From NCBI GenBank assembly GCA_963805605.1, contig CAWDUX010000003.1, positions 1,231,198-1,295,197 on the forward strand: 64,000 nt of DNA. The letters are read 5' to 3'. The notes beneath the pieces were generated by a model. That model was not told the origin of the DNA. It made no database searches and saw only the letters and a program-made list of their open reading frames with translations. Below, one piece after another: positions 19,901 to 27,478 of this stretch; positions within the stretch are counted from its first letter, which is position 1; every line of letters starts with the position of its first letter. A program made the translations under genes and the position numbers. The stretch is from Actinocatenispora sp963805605. Its GTDB lineage: Bacteria > Actinomycetota > Actinomycetes > Mycobacteriales > Micromonosporaceae.

Positions 19901-20266
19901 GGTGATGCGTACCGGCACCGACTCGGGCGCGGGATCGATCACGCAGTACGGGACGCCGTCGTCATCGGCGAACCGGGTACGCAGCGGCTCGTGCCGGCCG
20001 AACATGCCGGTCACCGCAATGCCCAGCGCCGCTTCATCGACCGGGCCGGCGATCCGGATCGCGTACGGCGCCTTGTACGTGGCCGCGCCCGGATCGAGCC
20101 GGTCGAGAAACCACAACCGTTGCTGGGCGAAGGATAGCGGCAACCGCCCGTCCCGTGGTAGCGGTGGGATCTGCGGGCCACGCCCAGCGCGGGCCGCCCG
20201 TAGCTCGCGAAGTACCTCAGCCCGCTGCTTCGGTGTCAGGCCGGCAAGTCGACTCGGCGCTGCCAT
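16958..20266 (-). CDS. Single-module NRPS C-A-PCP
   Basis: 1102 residues: C domain about 40-450, A domain about 480-990 (YTSGSTGTPKGVGVS, NGYGPTEASV, YRTGDL), PCP with LGGNSL (Ser about 1029). Pocket code read as DVHAMAGVVK, the same as the first A domain of the next protein, so two consecutive modules probably add the same unassigned residue. The C motif is HHITTDA instead of HHxxxDG; the catalytic second His and the Asp remain, only the Gly is changed. The tail EGLSDEEIRSLL resembles a docking motif. ATG, one base after the upstream NRPS stop, and its own stop overlaps the next start. Confidence 0.94.
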   Translation of the reverse strand: MAAPSRLAGLTPKQRAEVLRELRAARAGRGPQIPPLPRDGRLPLSFAQQRLWFLDRLDPGAATYKAPYAIRIAGPVDEAALGIAVTGMFGRHEPLRTRFADDDGVPYCVIDPAPESVPVRITDLTGLPGAEREQRLRELMDAIARRPVDLAVGPLVRPELVRLSPEDRVLVLDMHHITTDAWSVGVLQRELFTLYQAAVAGVADPLPRLAVQYVDFAAWQRERLSGAELAEHLAYWRRQLTDLPVLDLPADRPRPAVASSTGASLVATCGPALHREVRVLAERSGTRPFGVLLAAFVALLHRLTGADDVAVGSAFSGRTRSEIEPLLGFFVNTLVLRADVSGDPSFVELLARVDDMLLNAHAHQEVPFDLVVDAVAGEREPGRNPLFDVAFNYQDATITAGVGTEGLRVSGVGLSLGTSRFDLTVNVGPAADGGLSLAVEYSSQLYDAERIERLVTDYRGLLGAVLADPSARVSSVELGGAGTGQVTDWSGAGVEAPEPGAMVPEQILARAAATPDAVAVRFDGATTTYRQLVDESDRMAGVLAAHGVGPERRVGVLLDRGPALITALLAVWRAGGAYVPLDPTLPSARLEFIARDADCVLVLTSTTWRAALPAGTTTVCVDELVGLPTADVVSAVDPQQLAYVIYTSGSTGTPKGVGVSHHNVATYLAIQSVQLGLSGTDRMVQFCNPGFDVSVHEIFGALTAGATLVCAPREVVTDPEGLAALLVAEQVTVAAIAPAMLALLEPSDFPDLRQAMAAGESFGTGLADAWVPGREFHNGYGPTEASVVCVQHRCVAGAATATPPIGRPLPGVRVYLVDRWGGLVPSGVPGEAWIGGPQVTRGYLGRPGLTAQRFVPDPFSGIPGARLYRTGDLMRWSSDGTLWFVGRLDDQVKIRGQRVELGEVRAVLAEHPAVGQALAVVSDGALVAYLVADGQAPTVDELRAYLSARLPTVMVPAAFVVLDALPVNANGKLDRLALPKVGGARPDLTTRFVEPSTDTERMVAGIWHEILAVERIGVDDNFFALGGNSLQATRVMSRINSISGASLALRVFFAGATVAQLARQVDEMPPPATVDTLAALDEIEGLSDEEIRSLLDPPGGAS

Positions 20267-20267
20267 C

Positions 20268-23200
20268 TCAGGACGCCTCGCCCTGCTCGGCCGGCAGCGA
20301 CTCCAGCCGGTGACGTGCCTCGTCCTCGGTCATCTCCTCCACTGAGGACAGCAGCCCGACCAGTTCCTCGTCCGACACCCCCGCGAACTCCTGTTCCTCC
20401 ACCAGTTCGGCCAGCGCCTCCACGGTCGCGTTGCCAAACAGCGCGCGCAGGTCGAGGGTCACGTCGAACTCGTCGCGGATCCGGGAGACCAGCTGGGTCG
20501 CCTGCAGCGAGTTGCCGCCCAACGCGAAGAAGCTGTCGTGTACACCGATCCGTTCGACCCGCAGCAGTTCCCGCCAGATGCTGGCGAGTGTCTGCTGCGT
20601 CGGGGTGGCGGGCTCCACGTAGTCGACGCTCGGCCCGGCGGTCGGCGCGGGCAGTTTGGCCCGGTCCAGCTTACCGCTGGCGGTCAGCGGCAACGACTCC
20701 AGCACCACGTAGGCCGCCGGCACCATCGACGGTGGCAGCTCACCGGACAGGTGTGCACGGACCTCCTCGACGCTGGGCGCCGAGCCCGGCACGACGGTCA
20801 CGTACGCGACGAGCTGGATGTCCCCGCCGTCCGGGGTGTGGGTGAGCACCGCCGCCTGCTGGATGCCCGGATGTGCGGTGAGCGCGTGCTCGATCTCCGC
20901 GGGTTCGATCCGCAGGCCACGGATCTTGATCTGGTTGTCGACCCGGCCCAGGAACTCCAGGTTGCCGTCCTCGCGCCAGCGCACCAGGTCGCCGGTGCGG
21001 TACAGCCGACCACCCGGGCGCGACCCGAACGGATCGGGTACGAAGCGTTCCGCGGTCAGACCGGGCCGGTTCAGGTAGCCGCGGGCCACGCCGGTGCCAC
21101 CGACGTACAGTTCGCCGCCCACCCCGACCGGCACCGGTTCACCCCGCCGGTCCAGCACGTACGCCTGGTAGTTGGCCAGCGGCACCCCGATCGGCGGGCT
21201 GTCGGTGAACGGCTCGTGCGGGCAGGTGTAGTTGATACAGGCGACGGTCGCCTCGGTCGGGCCGTAGCCGTTGCAGAACTGGCGGTACTCGGGATTCCAG
21301 CGGTTGACTGTCTCCCCGGGGTAGCGTTCCAGCCCGACGTAGAGCACCTTCAGGTCCGGCAGGCTGTCACCGTCGAGCAGCGCGAGGATGCTAGGCGGGA
21401 TGTCGGCCATGGTGACGCGCTCGTCGCGGATCAGTCCGGCCAACGCGGTCGGGTCGTGCAGTGTTCCACGCGGCGCCTGGATCAGGGTCGCACCGCCGCA
21501 CAGCGCGCTGAAGATCTCGAACACGCTCACGTCGAAGGCTGGATTGGCGAACTGCAGCACCCGGAACTGCGGGGTCACCTCGAACTCGTCGATGATCAGT
21601 TCGGTGAAGTTGACTACGCTGCGGTGTTCCACCAGCACGCCCTTGGGTCGGCCGGTGGAGCCGGAGGTGTAGATCAGGTACGCGAGGTTGTCGGGTCCAC
21701 CCAGCCGCGACGGGTTGTCCTCGGGTAGCGCCGCCAGGCCGGCACGTACCTGCTCGTCGTCCAGGCAGATCGCGGTGGTGTCGGCGGGCAGCCGGGCGGC
21801 GAGCTCGCTGGTGGTCAGTACCGCCGGGCAGTGCGCGTCGGCGACCTGGAAGGCGATCCGGGAGTCCGGGTAGGTCGGGTCCAACGGCAGGTAGGCGCCA
21901 CCGGCCTTCAGGATGCCCAGCTGCGCGGCGGGCAGGTCGGGTCCCCGTTCCAGCAGGATACCGACCACCGTGTCCGGTCCGACGTCGAGCGAACGCAACT
22001 GGTGGGCGATCCGGTTGGCCCGTACGTTGAGCTCGTGGTAGCTGACGTCCTCGCCGGCGAACCGCAACGCCGGATGCTGTGGCCGGGCAAGCACGTGCGC
22101 CTCGAACAGCTCGTGCAGCAGCGCGCCCGATCCGGGCCGGTCGGTGCGGTTGGCGGCCACCAGTACCGCGGCACGTTCCTCCGCACCCATCAGCGGCAAT
22201 TGGGACAGCGGCAGCTCCGGATTGCCGATGACGGCGCGCAGCACGTTGCCGTAGTGTTCGATCAGTCGGTCCATCCTGGCCTGGTCGAACAGTTCGGTGG
22301 AGTACTCGATCCACACCTTGAAACCGTCCGGCGGCTGCTCGTTGAGCTGAAAGGCGAAGTCGAACCGGGACGTACCCGGTGCCAGCGGCAGGAACTCCAC
22401 CTGCAGGTCACCCAGGTCCGCGCCATCGCCCTGTGCTGCCTGCAGGGTGAAGGAGATCTGGAACAACGGGTTGCGCGACGGGTCACGCTCCGGGCGCAAC
22501 GCGTCGACTACCTTGCCGAACGGCAGATCCTGGTTCAGATGCGCGCCGAGGACCAGTTCATTGGTCCGGGCCAGCAGCTGGCGGAAGCTCGGATCGCCGG
22601 ACAGGTCGCTGCGCATCACCAGTGAGTTGGAGAAGAAGCCGATCAACGGTTCGATCTCCGAACGGGTGCGCCCGGAGAACACCGAGCCGACGGTCACGTC
22701 GAACTGGTCGGTGTAGCGGGCCAGCACCGCGGTGAACGCGGTGAACAGCACGGTGAGCATGGTGACCTGCTCGGTACGCGCCATCGCCGTCACCCCGGAC
22801 CGCAGCTCCTCCGGCAGTGTGGTGGAGAAGCTCGATCCGACCCAGCTCGGGTTGCTGGGCCGCGGCCGGTCGGTCGGGAAGTCCAGCACCGGCAGGTCGG
22901 CCAATTTGCTGGTCCAGAATTCCAGCTGCCGGTCCAGCTCCGCACCGGTCAACCGGTCCCGCTGCCAGGCGGCGTGATCCACGTACTGGATTGCCAGGTC
23001 CGGCAGCCGCGGTGCGGTGTGCGACAGCAGCGCGGCGTACAGCGCGACCAGTTCGCGCATCACGATGCCCGACGACCAGCCGTCGGTGGTGATGTGGTGC
23101 ATGCACAACATCACCACGTGGTCGCGTTCGCCGAGGACGATGAGTACGGGCCGTAGGGCGGGATCGACGGCGAGGTCGAACAGCCGCCGACCGTGTTCGA

Positions 23201-23651
23201 CGACCAGTTCCACCATCCGTTCCTCGCGGTCGGTGACCGGCAGCTCGGACAGGTCGGCGATCTCCATCGCCACCCGCTCCGGCGGCGGATCGATCACCTG
23301 GTACGGCACACCGTTCTCACTGAGATAGCGGGTACGCAGGATCTCGTGCCGCTCCACCAGCCGGGTCAGCGCGTGCCCGAGCACGTCGACGTCGAGTGGT
23401 CCGCGCAGCCGCAACGGCAACGGCGAGTTGTACACCGGCAGGTCCGGGGTGAACTGGTCCAGGAACCACAACCGCTGCTGCGCGAACGACAACGGCAGCA
23501 CACCGTTGCGGTCGATGATCGGGATCCGGTCCGCCGCGGCCCGGTTCTCCCGGACCTGGCGCAGCTGCTTCTGCAGCAACGCACGGCGCGCCTCGGAGAG
23601 GCTGGAGATGCGACCCCCTGCAGGCTGCGTACGGTCACTGTGCTCGGTCAC
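20268..23651 (-). CDS. Single-module NRPS C-A-PCP
   Basis: 1127 residues: C domain with HHITTDG, A domain (YTSGSTGRPKGVLVEH, NGYGPTEATV, SGKLDR) and PCP with LGGNSL (Ser about 1048). Pocket code read as DVFDLVGVAK, which I cannot match with confidence. The DVF...AK frame is only loosely like piperazate-type codes, while an Asp at position 278 could contact a basic side chain. An acidic tail (GVSDEELVGLL, EMTEDEARHRLESL) looks like a docking region. GTG start with GGGAGAG; 36 bases after the kinase gene. First of three colinear NRPS genes at the end of operon C. Confidence 0.94.
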   Translation of the reverse strand: MTEHSDRTQPAGGRISSLSEARRALLQKQLRQVRENRAAADRIPIIDRNGVLPLSFAQQRLWFLDQFTPDLPVYNSPLPLRLRGPLDVDVLGHALTRLVERHEILRTRYLSENGVPYQVIDPPPERVAMEIADLSELPVTDREERMVELVVEHGRRLFDLAVDPALRPVLIVLGERDHVVMLCMHHITTDGWSSGIVMRELVALYAALLSHTAPRLPDLAIQYVDHAAWQRDRLTGAELDRQLEFWTSKLADLPVLDFPTDRPRPSNPSWVGSSFSTTLPEELRSGVTAMARTEQVTMLTVLFTAFTAVLARYTDQFDVTVGSVFSGRTRSEIEPLIGFFSNSLVMRSDLSGDPSFRQLLARTNELVLGAHLNQDLPFGKVVDALRPERDPSRNPLFQISFTLQAAQGDGADLGDLQVEFLPLAPGTSRFDFAFQLNEQPPDGFKVWIEYSTELFDQARMDRLIEHYGNVLRAVIGNPELPLSQLPLMGAEERAAVLVAANRTDRPGSGALLHELFEAHVLARPQHPALRFAGEDVSYHELNVRANRIAHQLRSLDVGPDTVVGILLERGPDLPAAQLGILKAGGAYLPLDPTYPDSRIAFQVADAHCPAVLTTSELAARLPADTTAICLDDEQVRAGLAALPEDNPSRLGGPDNLAYLIYTSGSTGRPKGVLVEHRSVVNFTELIIDEFEVTPQFRVLQFANPAFDVSVFEIFSALCGGATLIQAPRGTLHDPTALAGLIRDERVTMADIPPSILALLDGDSLPDLKVLYVGLERYPGETVNRWNPEYRQFCNGYGPTEATVACINYTCPHEPFTDSPPIGVPLANYQAYVLDRRGEPVPVGVGGELYVGGTGVARGYLNRPGLTAERFVPDPFGSRPGGRLYRTGDLVRWREDGNLEFLGRVDNQIKIRGLRIEPAEIEHALTAHPGIQQAAVLTHTPDGGDIQLVAYVTVVPGSAPSVEEVRAHLSGELPPSMVPAAYVVLESLPLTASGKLDRAKLPAPTAGPSVDYVEPATPTQQTLASIWRELLRVERIGVHDSFFALGGNSLQATQLVSRIRDEFDVTLDLRALFGNATVEALAELVEEQEFAGVSDEELVGLLSSVEEMTEDEARHRLESLPAEQGEAS

Positions 23652-23687
23652 GGGTTACTCTCCCTGGCTCGTCACGTCAACTGCTTC

Positions 23688-24527
23688 TCATGCCCTCGTC
23701 GACACCACGGCGCCGGCCACCTCGGTACTGGGCACCGCGCGGGTGCCGCCGCCGGCGAGTGCGTGTCGGACCGGCGCTTCGCCCGCGCCGCTGGCGATCC
23801 GGACCTCGGTGACGCCGGCGGACAGTGCCTCGGCAGCGGCGGTGAGCTTGACCGCCATCCCCCCGCCGTACCCGCCGGCCGGTACCGCACATTCGGCGAG
23901 CAGGCTGGCCGGGTCGGTCGGATCGGCTAGCACCCCGGCGGTACCGGTGAGAAACACCAACCGGTCCGCGGACAGCCGTGCGGCCACCAGGCCGGCAACC
24001 CGGTCGGCGTCGACGTTGACCGCCGCACCGTCCGGGGTGCGTGCCGGTGGCGACAGCAGTGGTGTGATGCCGGCCGCGAGCAGCAGCTCCAGCAGGTCGG
24101 TACGGACCTCCCGGAGCCGGCCGGTGTGATCGTCGCGGACCACCCGGACCACTCCGTCGACGACGGCCCGGTGCGGCGCATGCCGGGTGGCGGTGAGGGT
24201 CCCGGCGTCCAGCCCGGTCAGGCCGACCGCCGTGACCCCGTGGCCGGCCAGCTCGGTCACCATCCGTGGGAGTACGACACCGGCCAGCGCGGTGGTGAAC
24301 ACCCGCAGGGTCGCCGGGTCGGTGTAGCGGCTGGAACCGCCGCCCGGGGTGGTGAGTCGTCGTTGCGGTACGCCGAGACTCTCGGCGAGCCTGTCCACCT
24401 CGCTGGAACCGCCGTTGACGCACACCACCCGTTCCCCACCGGCGACGAGTGCCGCGATGTCCGCGCACATCGCCACCGGGTCGGTACCGGCGTTGCCGCC
24501 ACACTTGACCACCGTCAGCCCGGCCAC
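23688..24527 (-). CDS. lysZ: LysZ-type [LysW]-amino acid kinase (acetylglutamate kinase family)
   Basis: 279 residues of the amino acid kinase fold: N-terminal VVKCGGNA (ATP-phosphate loop Lys), VVCVNGGSSEVDRL, LTGLDAGTLTA, PLLSPPARTPDGAAVNVDADRVAG, LVFLTGTAGVLAD and GGMAVKLTAAAEAL. It should phosphorylate the side-chain carboxylate of the amino acid carried on LysW. GTG start, 15 bases after the reductase gene. In primary metabolism the homolog is ArgB; the neighbouring LysW, LysX and LysY genes and the NRPS context favour a pathway-dedicated LysZ. Cytosolic. Confidence 0.88.
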   Translation of the reverse strand: MAGLTVVKCGGNAGTDPVAMCADIAALVAGGERVVCVNGGSSEVDRLAESLGVPQRRLTTPGGGSSRYTDPATLRVFTTALAGVVLPRMVTELAGHGVTAVGLTGLDAGTLTATRHAPHRAVVDGVVRVVRDDHTGRLREVRTDLLELLLAAGITPLLSPPARTPDGAAVNVDADRVAGLVAARLSADRLVFLTGTAGVLADPTDPASLLAECAVPAGGYGGGMAVKLTAAAEALSAGVTEVRIASGAGEAPVRHALAGGGTRAVPSTEVAGAVVSTRA

Positions 24528-24542
24528 CTCACACCACCCCGC

Positions 24543-25586
24543 TCATGCCGGATGCAGGCCGAGGAACTCCAACCCCAACCGTTCCGGCCAGTCCATCCGG
24601 ATGTTCAGACACTGCACGGCGTTGCCGGCGCCGCCCTTCATCAGGTTGTCCAGTGCCGCGATGCAGACCACCTCGGTACCAACCGCGCCGATCGCGAACC
24701 CGACGTCGCAGTAGTTCGTGCCGGTCAGGATCTTCGGTTCTGGCAGCCGATAGCCGCCCCGGCTCGCCGCGACCACCCGGACGAACGGCTCGTCGGCATA
24801 GTGCCGCCGGTATGTCTGTCGCACCAACGGATCGGTCAACGGAGCATCGGCGGCCCGGGCCCGGCAGAGCACCTGAATGCCCCGCACCGCCTCCACTCCG
24901 GTCGCGGTCATCCGCGCGTTGAGCCCGGTCGCCTGCGCTACCTCGGCCTCATGCCGGTGGCCTGCCGGGGCGAACACCCGCATCGCGCCGCTGCGTTCGG
25001 CGTGGATGTTCAGTGCGCCTGCGGTAGCTCCGGAGCCACTGGAACCGGTCCGTGCGTCGATCGTGACGTCCGGGCCGATCAACCCGGCCTCAGCCAGCGG
25101 GTACAACGCGAGGATGGCGGCGGTGGCCATGCAGCCGGGAACACTGATCCGCTCGGCTGCACGCAGCGACTTGCGGTAGCGCTCCGGCCAGCCGCAGGTG
25201 AAACTGTCGATGAGTTCGGGCGCGGGGTGCTCGTCGTCGTAGTAGCGCCGGTACGCGTCCAGGTCACGCAGCCGGAAGTCGGCGGTCAGGTCGATCACAC
25301 AGCCGGCACGCGCACCAAGCTGCGGCACCAGACCGGCCGCCGCCTTGTGCGCGGTGGCGAGGAAGACCACGTCACAGGAGTCAATGTCGTCCAACCCGCA
25401 GAATGCCAGGTCGGTGGCGCCACGCAGGTTGGGGTGCACCCCGTCCACCCGTTTGCCGGCCAGGCGCCGGGACACCGCGTACGCCACCTCGACTCGTGGA
25501 TGGCCGGTGAGCAGCCGCAGCAGCTCACCGCCGATGTAGCCGGCCGCTCCGACGATCGCCACGCGTACCGGGGGTGCAGGTTTCAC
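24543..25586 (-). CDS. lysY: LysY-type [LysW]-acyl-phosphate reductase (ArgC family)
   Basis: 347 residues. N-terminal NAD(P)-binding GAAGYIGGELLRLL, catalytic Cys in SVPGCMATAAIL, and the family signature IHAERSGAMRVFAPAGHRHEAEV. It reduces the carrier-bound acyl phosphate to a semialdehyde. Start chosen as GTG 25586, whose GTGA overlaps the lysW stop; a longer frame upstream only reads lysW out of frame. Forms the set lysW-lysY-lysZ with the genes on either side. In the vazabitide-type route the semialdehyde made here is the acceptor for the transketolase-borne two-carbon unit. Confidence 0.9.
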   Translation of the reverse strand: MKPAPPVRVAIVGAAGYIGGELLRLLTGHPRVEVAYAVSRRLAGKRVDGVHPNLRGATDLAFCGLDDIDSCDVVFLATAHKAAAGLVPQLGARAGCVIDLTADFRLRDLDAYRRYYDDEHPAPELIDSFTCGWPERYRKSLRAAERISVPGCMATAAILALYPLAEAGLIGPDVTIDARTGSSGSGATAGALNIHAERSGAMRVFAPAGHRHEAEVAQATGLNARMTATGVEAVRGIQVLCRARAADAPLTDPLVRQTYRRHYADEPFVRVVAASRGGYRLPEPKILTGTNYCDVGFAIGAVGTEVVCIAALDNLMKGGAGNAVQCLNIRMDWPERLGLEFLGLHPA

Positions 25587-25753
25587 TCGCCCCAGTCCTC
25601 GCCGACCTCGGGTGCGACCGCGAGCATCACCGGGTTCGTGGCCATGACTTCCAGTTCGGCCCGGCAGTCGGCGCATTCCACGATCTCGGACACCACGGCG
25701 GTGGCCGCGATGTCGATCTTGCTCTCGCACTGTGGGCATGGGTGAAGGGACAT
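25583..25753 (-). CDS. lysW: LysW-type amino-group carrier protein, 56 aa
   Basis: Small acidic protein. It begins MSLHPCPQCESK, has a second Cys pair in ECADC (two CxxC pairs, a zinc knuckle), and ends EDWGE, the invariant C-terminal motif of LysW/ArgW carriers, whose last Glu side-chain carboxylate is amide-bonded to the alpha-amino group of the substrate. ATG at 25753 with AGGAG nine bases upstream; the stop overlaps the LysY start. As a carrier it protects the alpha-amino group and presents the substrate to LysX, LysZ, LysY, transketolase, aminotransferase and LysK through its negative surface. Easily missed because it is under 60 codons. Confidence 0.95.
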   Translation of the reverse strand: MSLHPCPQCESKIDIAATAVVSEIVECADCRAELEVMATNPVMLAVAPEVGEDWGE

Positions 25754-25848
25754 GTCGTCTCCTGGGGATGGGCAACGCCGGTCACTGCTATGAGAATGCG
25801 GGTTCGCCGCCGCCGGGGGCAGTCGGGATAACCCCTGACGGCCCGGTA

Positions 25849-26853
25849 CTAGACGGCAGCCATCCGGTCGAGGATGCGGGTCTGATCGGCCATGAGCTGT
25901 TCGGTACGCCGGGCCACCGACTCCGCCGCGGCCCCCGGGTCCTGGCGAGCAGTGGCCACTGCGATCCGCAGCGCGGTCCAGTGATGTGCCACCCGGTCGA
26001 CCTCGCGGGACAGCTCACACCAGTCCGGTCGGTGGAACTGTCGGCCGGCCCGGTACAGCAGGTCGGCGTGCAGCCCGGTCATCGCCAGTACCGCACCGGC
26101 GACCACGAACAGCTCGTCCACCACGGCCGGATCCCGGTGCAGCCGCGCGACCGAGTCGGCCAGGAACCGGCGCTGTCCGTCCAGACCGTCCAACGCACCG
26201 TCATCGGAACTCCCGGCGAACCCAGCCATGTTGCCGCGCACCAGGTGCCGGACGAAGTCGGGGTCGAAAACCGGCCAGTCGGATCCGATGTGGACGCTCA
26301 ACCAGCGGTTGCCTATCGGGTTGGCGGTGAAGAACAGGTCGCGCTCGTGCAGGACCGGGTTGGCCGAGTCGCGCGCCGCGGTCAGCTTGGCACGCGTGAT
26401 GGCACCGCAGAAACGCGGCGGAACCGGGTCGTCGACGAAGACCTCGCCGGTGCCGTCGTCGAAACCGAAGACGGTGAGCAGATGGTTGGTGTGCACATCC
26501 CGGTACGCCGGCCGGAAAGGCAGGTGGAAGTTGTCCGCGGCGACCGCCACCGGGGACCCGGCGAGAAGCGCTGCGCGTACCTCGCTCCAGCCTTCGTCGG
26601 GGCCGCTCGGCTGGTGCCAGATGGAGCTGACCGGATGGTACGGCGCGAGACTGCCCAGCAGCGAGTCACCGCTACAGGGGAAGTAGTACTCTTCCCGCCG
26701 GATGTCCCCCGGACGGTAGTGGAAGTTCCAGGCGGCTCCCAGTACGACCAGTGGGTCCAGTCCGTGATGTCGCAGCAGCACCCCCATCGTGGTGTGCAGG
26801 CAGTGGGTCAGGTCGTGCCGCCAGCTGCCCGGCGTCGCCAGCTCCAGTTTCAC
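25849..26853 (-). CDS. BtrH N-terminal domain protein (papain-like acyltransferase)
   Basis: 334 residues. The start LTHCLHTTMGVLLRHHGLDP...LGAAWNFHYRP fits the BtrH_N family; Cys18 is at the place of the catalytic Cys of butirosin BtrH, and DVHTNHLLTVFGFDD supplies the second conserved block. BtrH moves an aminoacyl group from an acyl carrier protein to an amine. Start is GTG 26853, coupled (GTGA) to the 193-aa unknown. The C-terminal third is helical and unassigned. Placed directly before lysW, so it may handle a carrier- or PCP-bound intermediate, for example moving the LysW-made amino acid. It and its coupled partner are also candidates for the new-fold pair (AziU3/U2, Vzb10/11) that closes the aziridine; that is a guess to be tested. 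Confidence 0.75.
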   Translation of the reverse strand: MKLELATPGSWRHDLTHCLHTTMGVLLRHHGLDPLVVLGAAWNFHYRPGDIRREEYYFPCSGDSLLGSLAPYHPVSSIWHQPSGPDEGWSEVRAALLAGSPVAVAADNFHLPFRPAYRDVHTNHLLTVFGFDDGTGEVFVDDPVPPRFCGAITRAKLTAARDSANPVLHERDLFFTANPIGNRWLSVHIGSDWPVFDPDFVRHLVRGNMAGFAGSSDDGALDGLDGQRRFLADSVARLHRDPAVVDELFVVAGAVLAMTGLHADLLYRAGRQFHRPDWCELSREVDRVAHHWTALRIAVATARQDPGAAAESVARRTEQLMADQTRILDRMAAV

Positions 26854-27431
26854 CGGTCCCCCTCGTCGTCGGTCACCATGGTCAGCGCGAACAGGTGGAT
26901 GGCCGGGTTGTCCGGCAGTTCCAGTACGGTCACCGGCGTGGCCGAACTGATCCCAGTTCGGCAGCACCAGATCGACGGATGCATGTTGGTCTGTACATGT
27001 CTCGGGTAGAGCAGTCGGTCGCACCGGTAGGCCAGAAGTTCGCCGAACCGGGCATCGGTCTGCGGCCAGAAGTCCGAGACCCGCAGCCACTGCCGGGTCC
27101 GGGTGCCGTCGGTGTGGTGCAGGACGATCTGGTCCTCGCTACGTCGTTCGGCGGCGGCCAGCAGATAGATCCAGTCGTAGCGTCCGGGCGTGACCTCGAT
27201 GCGTTGACCCCGGCAGCGCAGGTTGTCGCCCGGTGCACTGATCGGAAACCTGAACGGGACCCCGGCCACCTGAACGGTTCCGCCGGCCGGCGGCAGACTG
27301 CCGGCCGGGAAGGTGTTGCTCCAGATGTTGAATCCGCCGGTGTCGCGCCGCTCATCGGGACGGATACCCGCATTGTCGGTCAGTCCGGTCAGTTCGACCG
27401 GCCGGGATCTGCGTACGAGAGTCTCGGTCAC
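26850..27431 (-). CDS. Unknown 193-aa protein, probably beta-sandwich, coupled to BtrH-like gene
   Basis: No family recognised with certainty. The middle part reads as a small beta-rich domain: FNIWSNTFPAGSLPP, VQVAGVPFRFP, then PGRYDWIYLLAAAERRSEDQ and VLHHTDG, then a Trp-rich stretch (WLRVSDFWP) and PAIHLFALTMV at the end. The block around PGRYDW is shared with the 111-aa protein at 31462-31797, so the two are paralogous parts of this pathway. No signal peptide or membrane segment. GTG start with GAGGTGG; the stop overlaps the next start by four bases, suggesting a complex with the BtrH-like protein. First gene of operon C. Confidence 0.7.
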   Translation of the reverse strand: MTETLVRRSRPVELTGLTDNAGIRPDERRDTGGFNIWSNTFPAGSLPPAGGTVQVAGVPFRFPISAPGDNLRCRGQRIEVTPGRYDWIYLLAAAERRSEDQIVLHHTDGTRTRQWLRVSDFWPQTDARFGELLAYRCDRLLYPRHVQTNMHPSIWCCRTGISSATPVTVLELPDNPAIHLFALTMVTDDEGDR

Positions 27432-27478
27432 TTCCCCACCTCTTCCCCAGTTGCCTTGGCAGGCAATAGATTGGACTG
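27432..27478. promoter_or_regulatory. Divergent promoter region, operon C and GNAT gene
   Basis: Only 47 bases separate the starts of operon C (leftward) and the acetyltransferase (rightward). A TAGATT six bases before the rightward ATG would suit a leaderless -10 element. Leftward, the ribosome site of operon C occupies the left end. Promoters for operon C must lie partly inside the GNAT gene. Confidence 0.4.
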
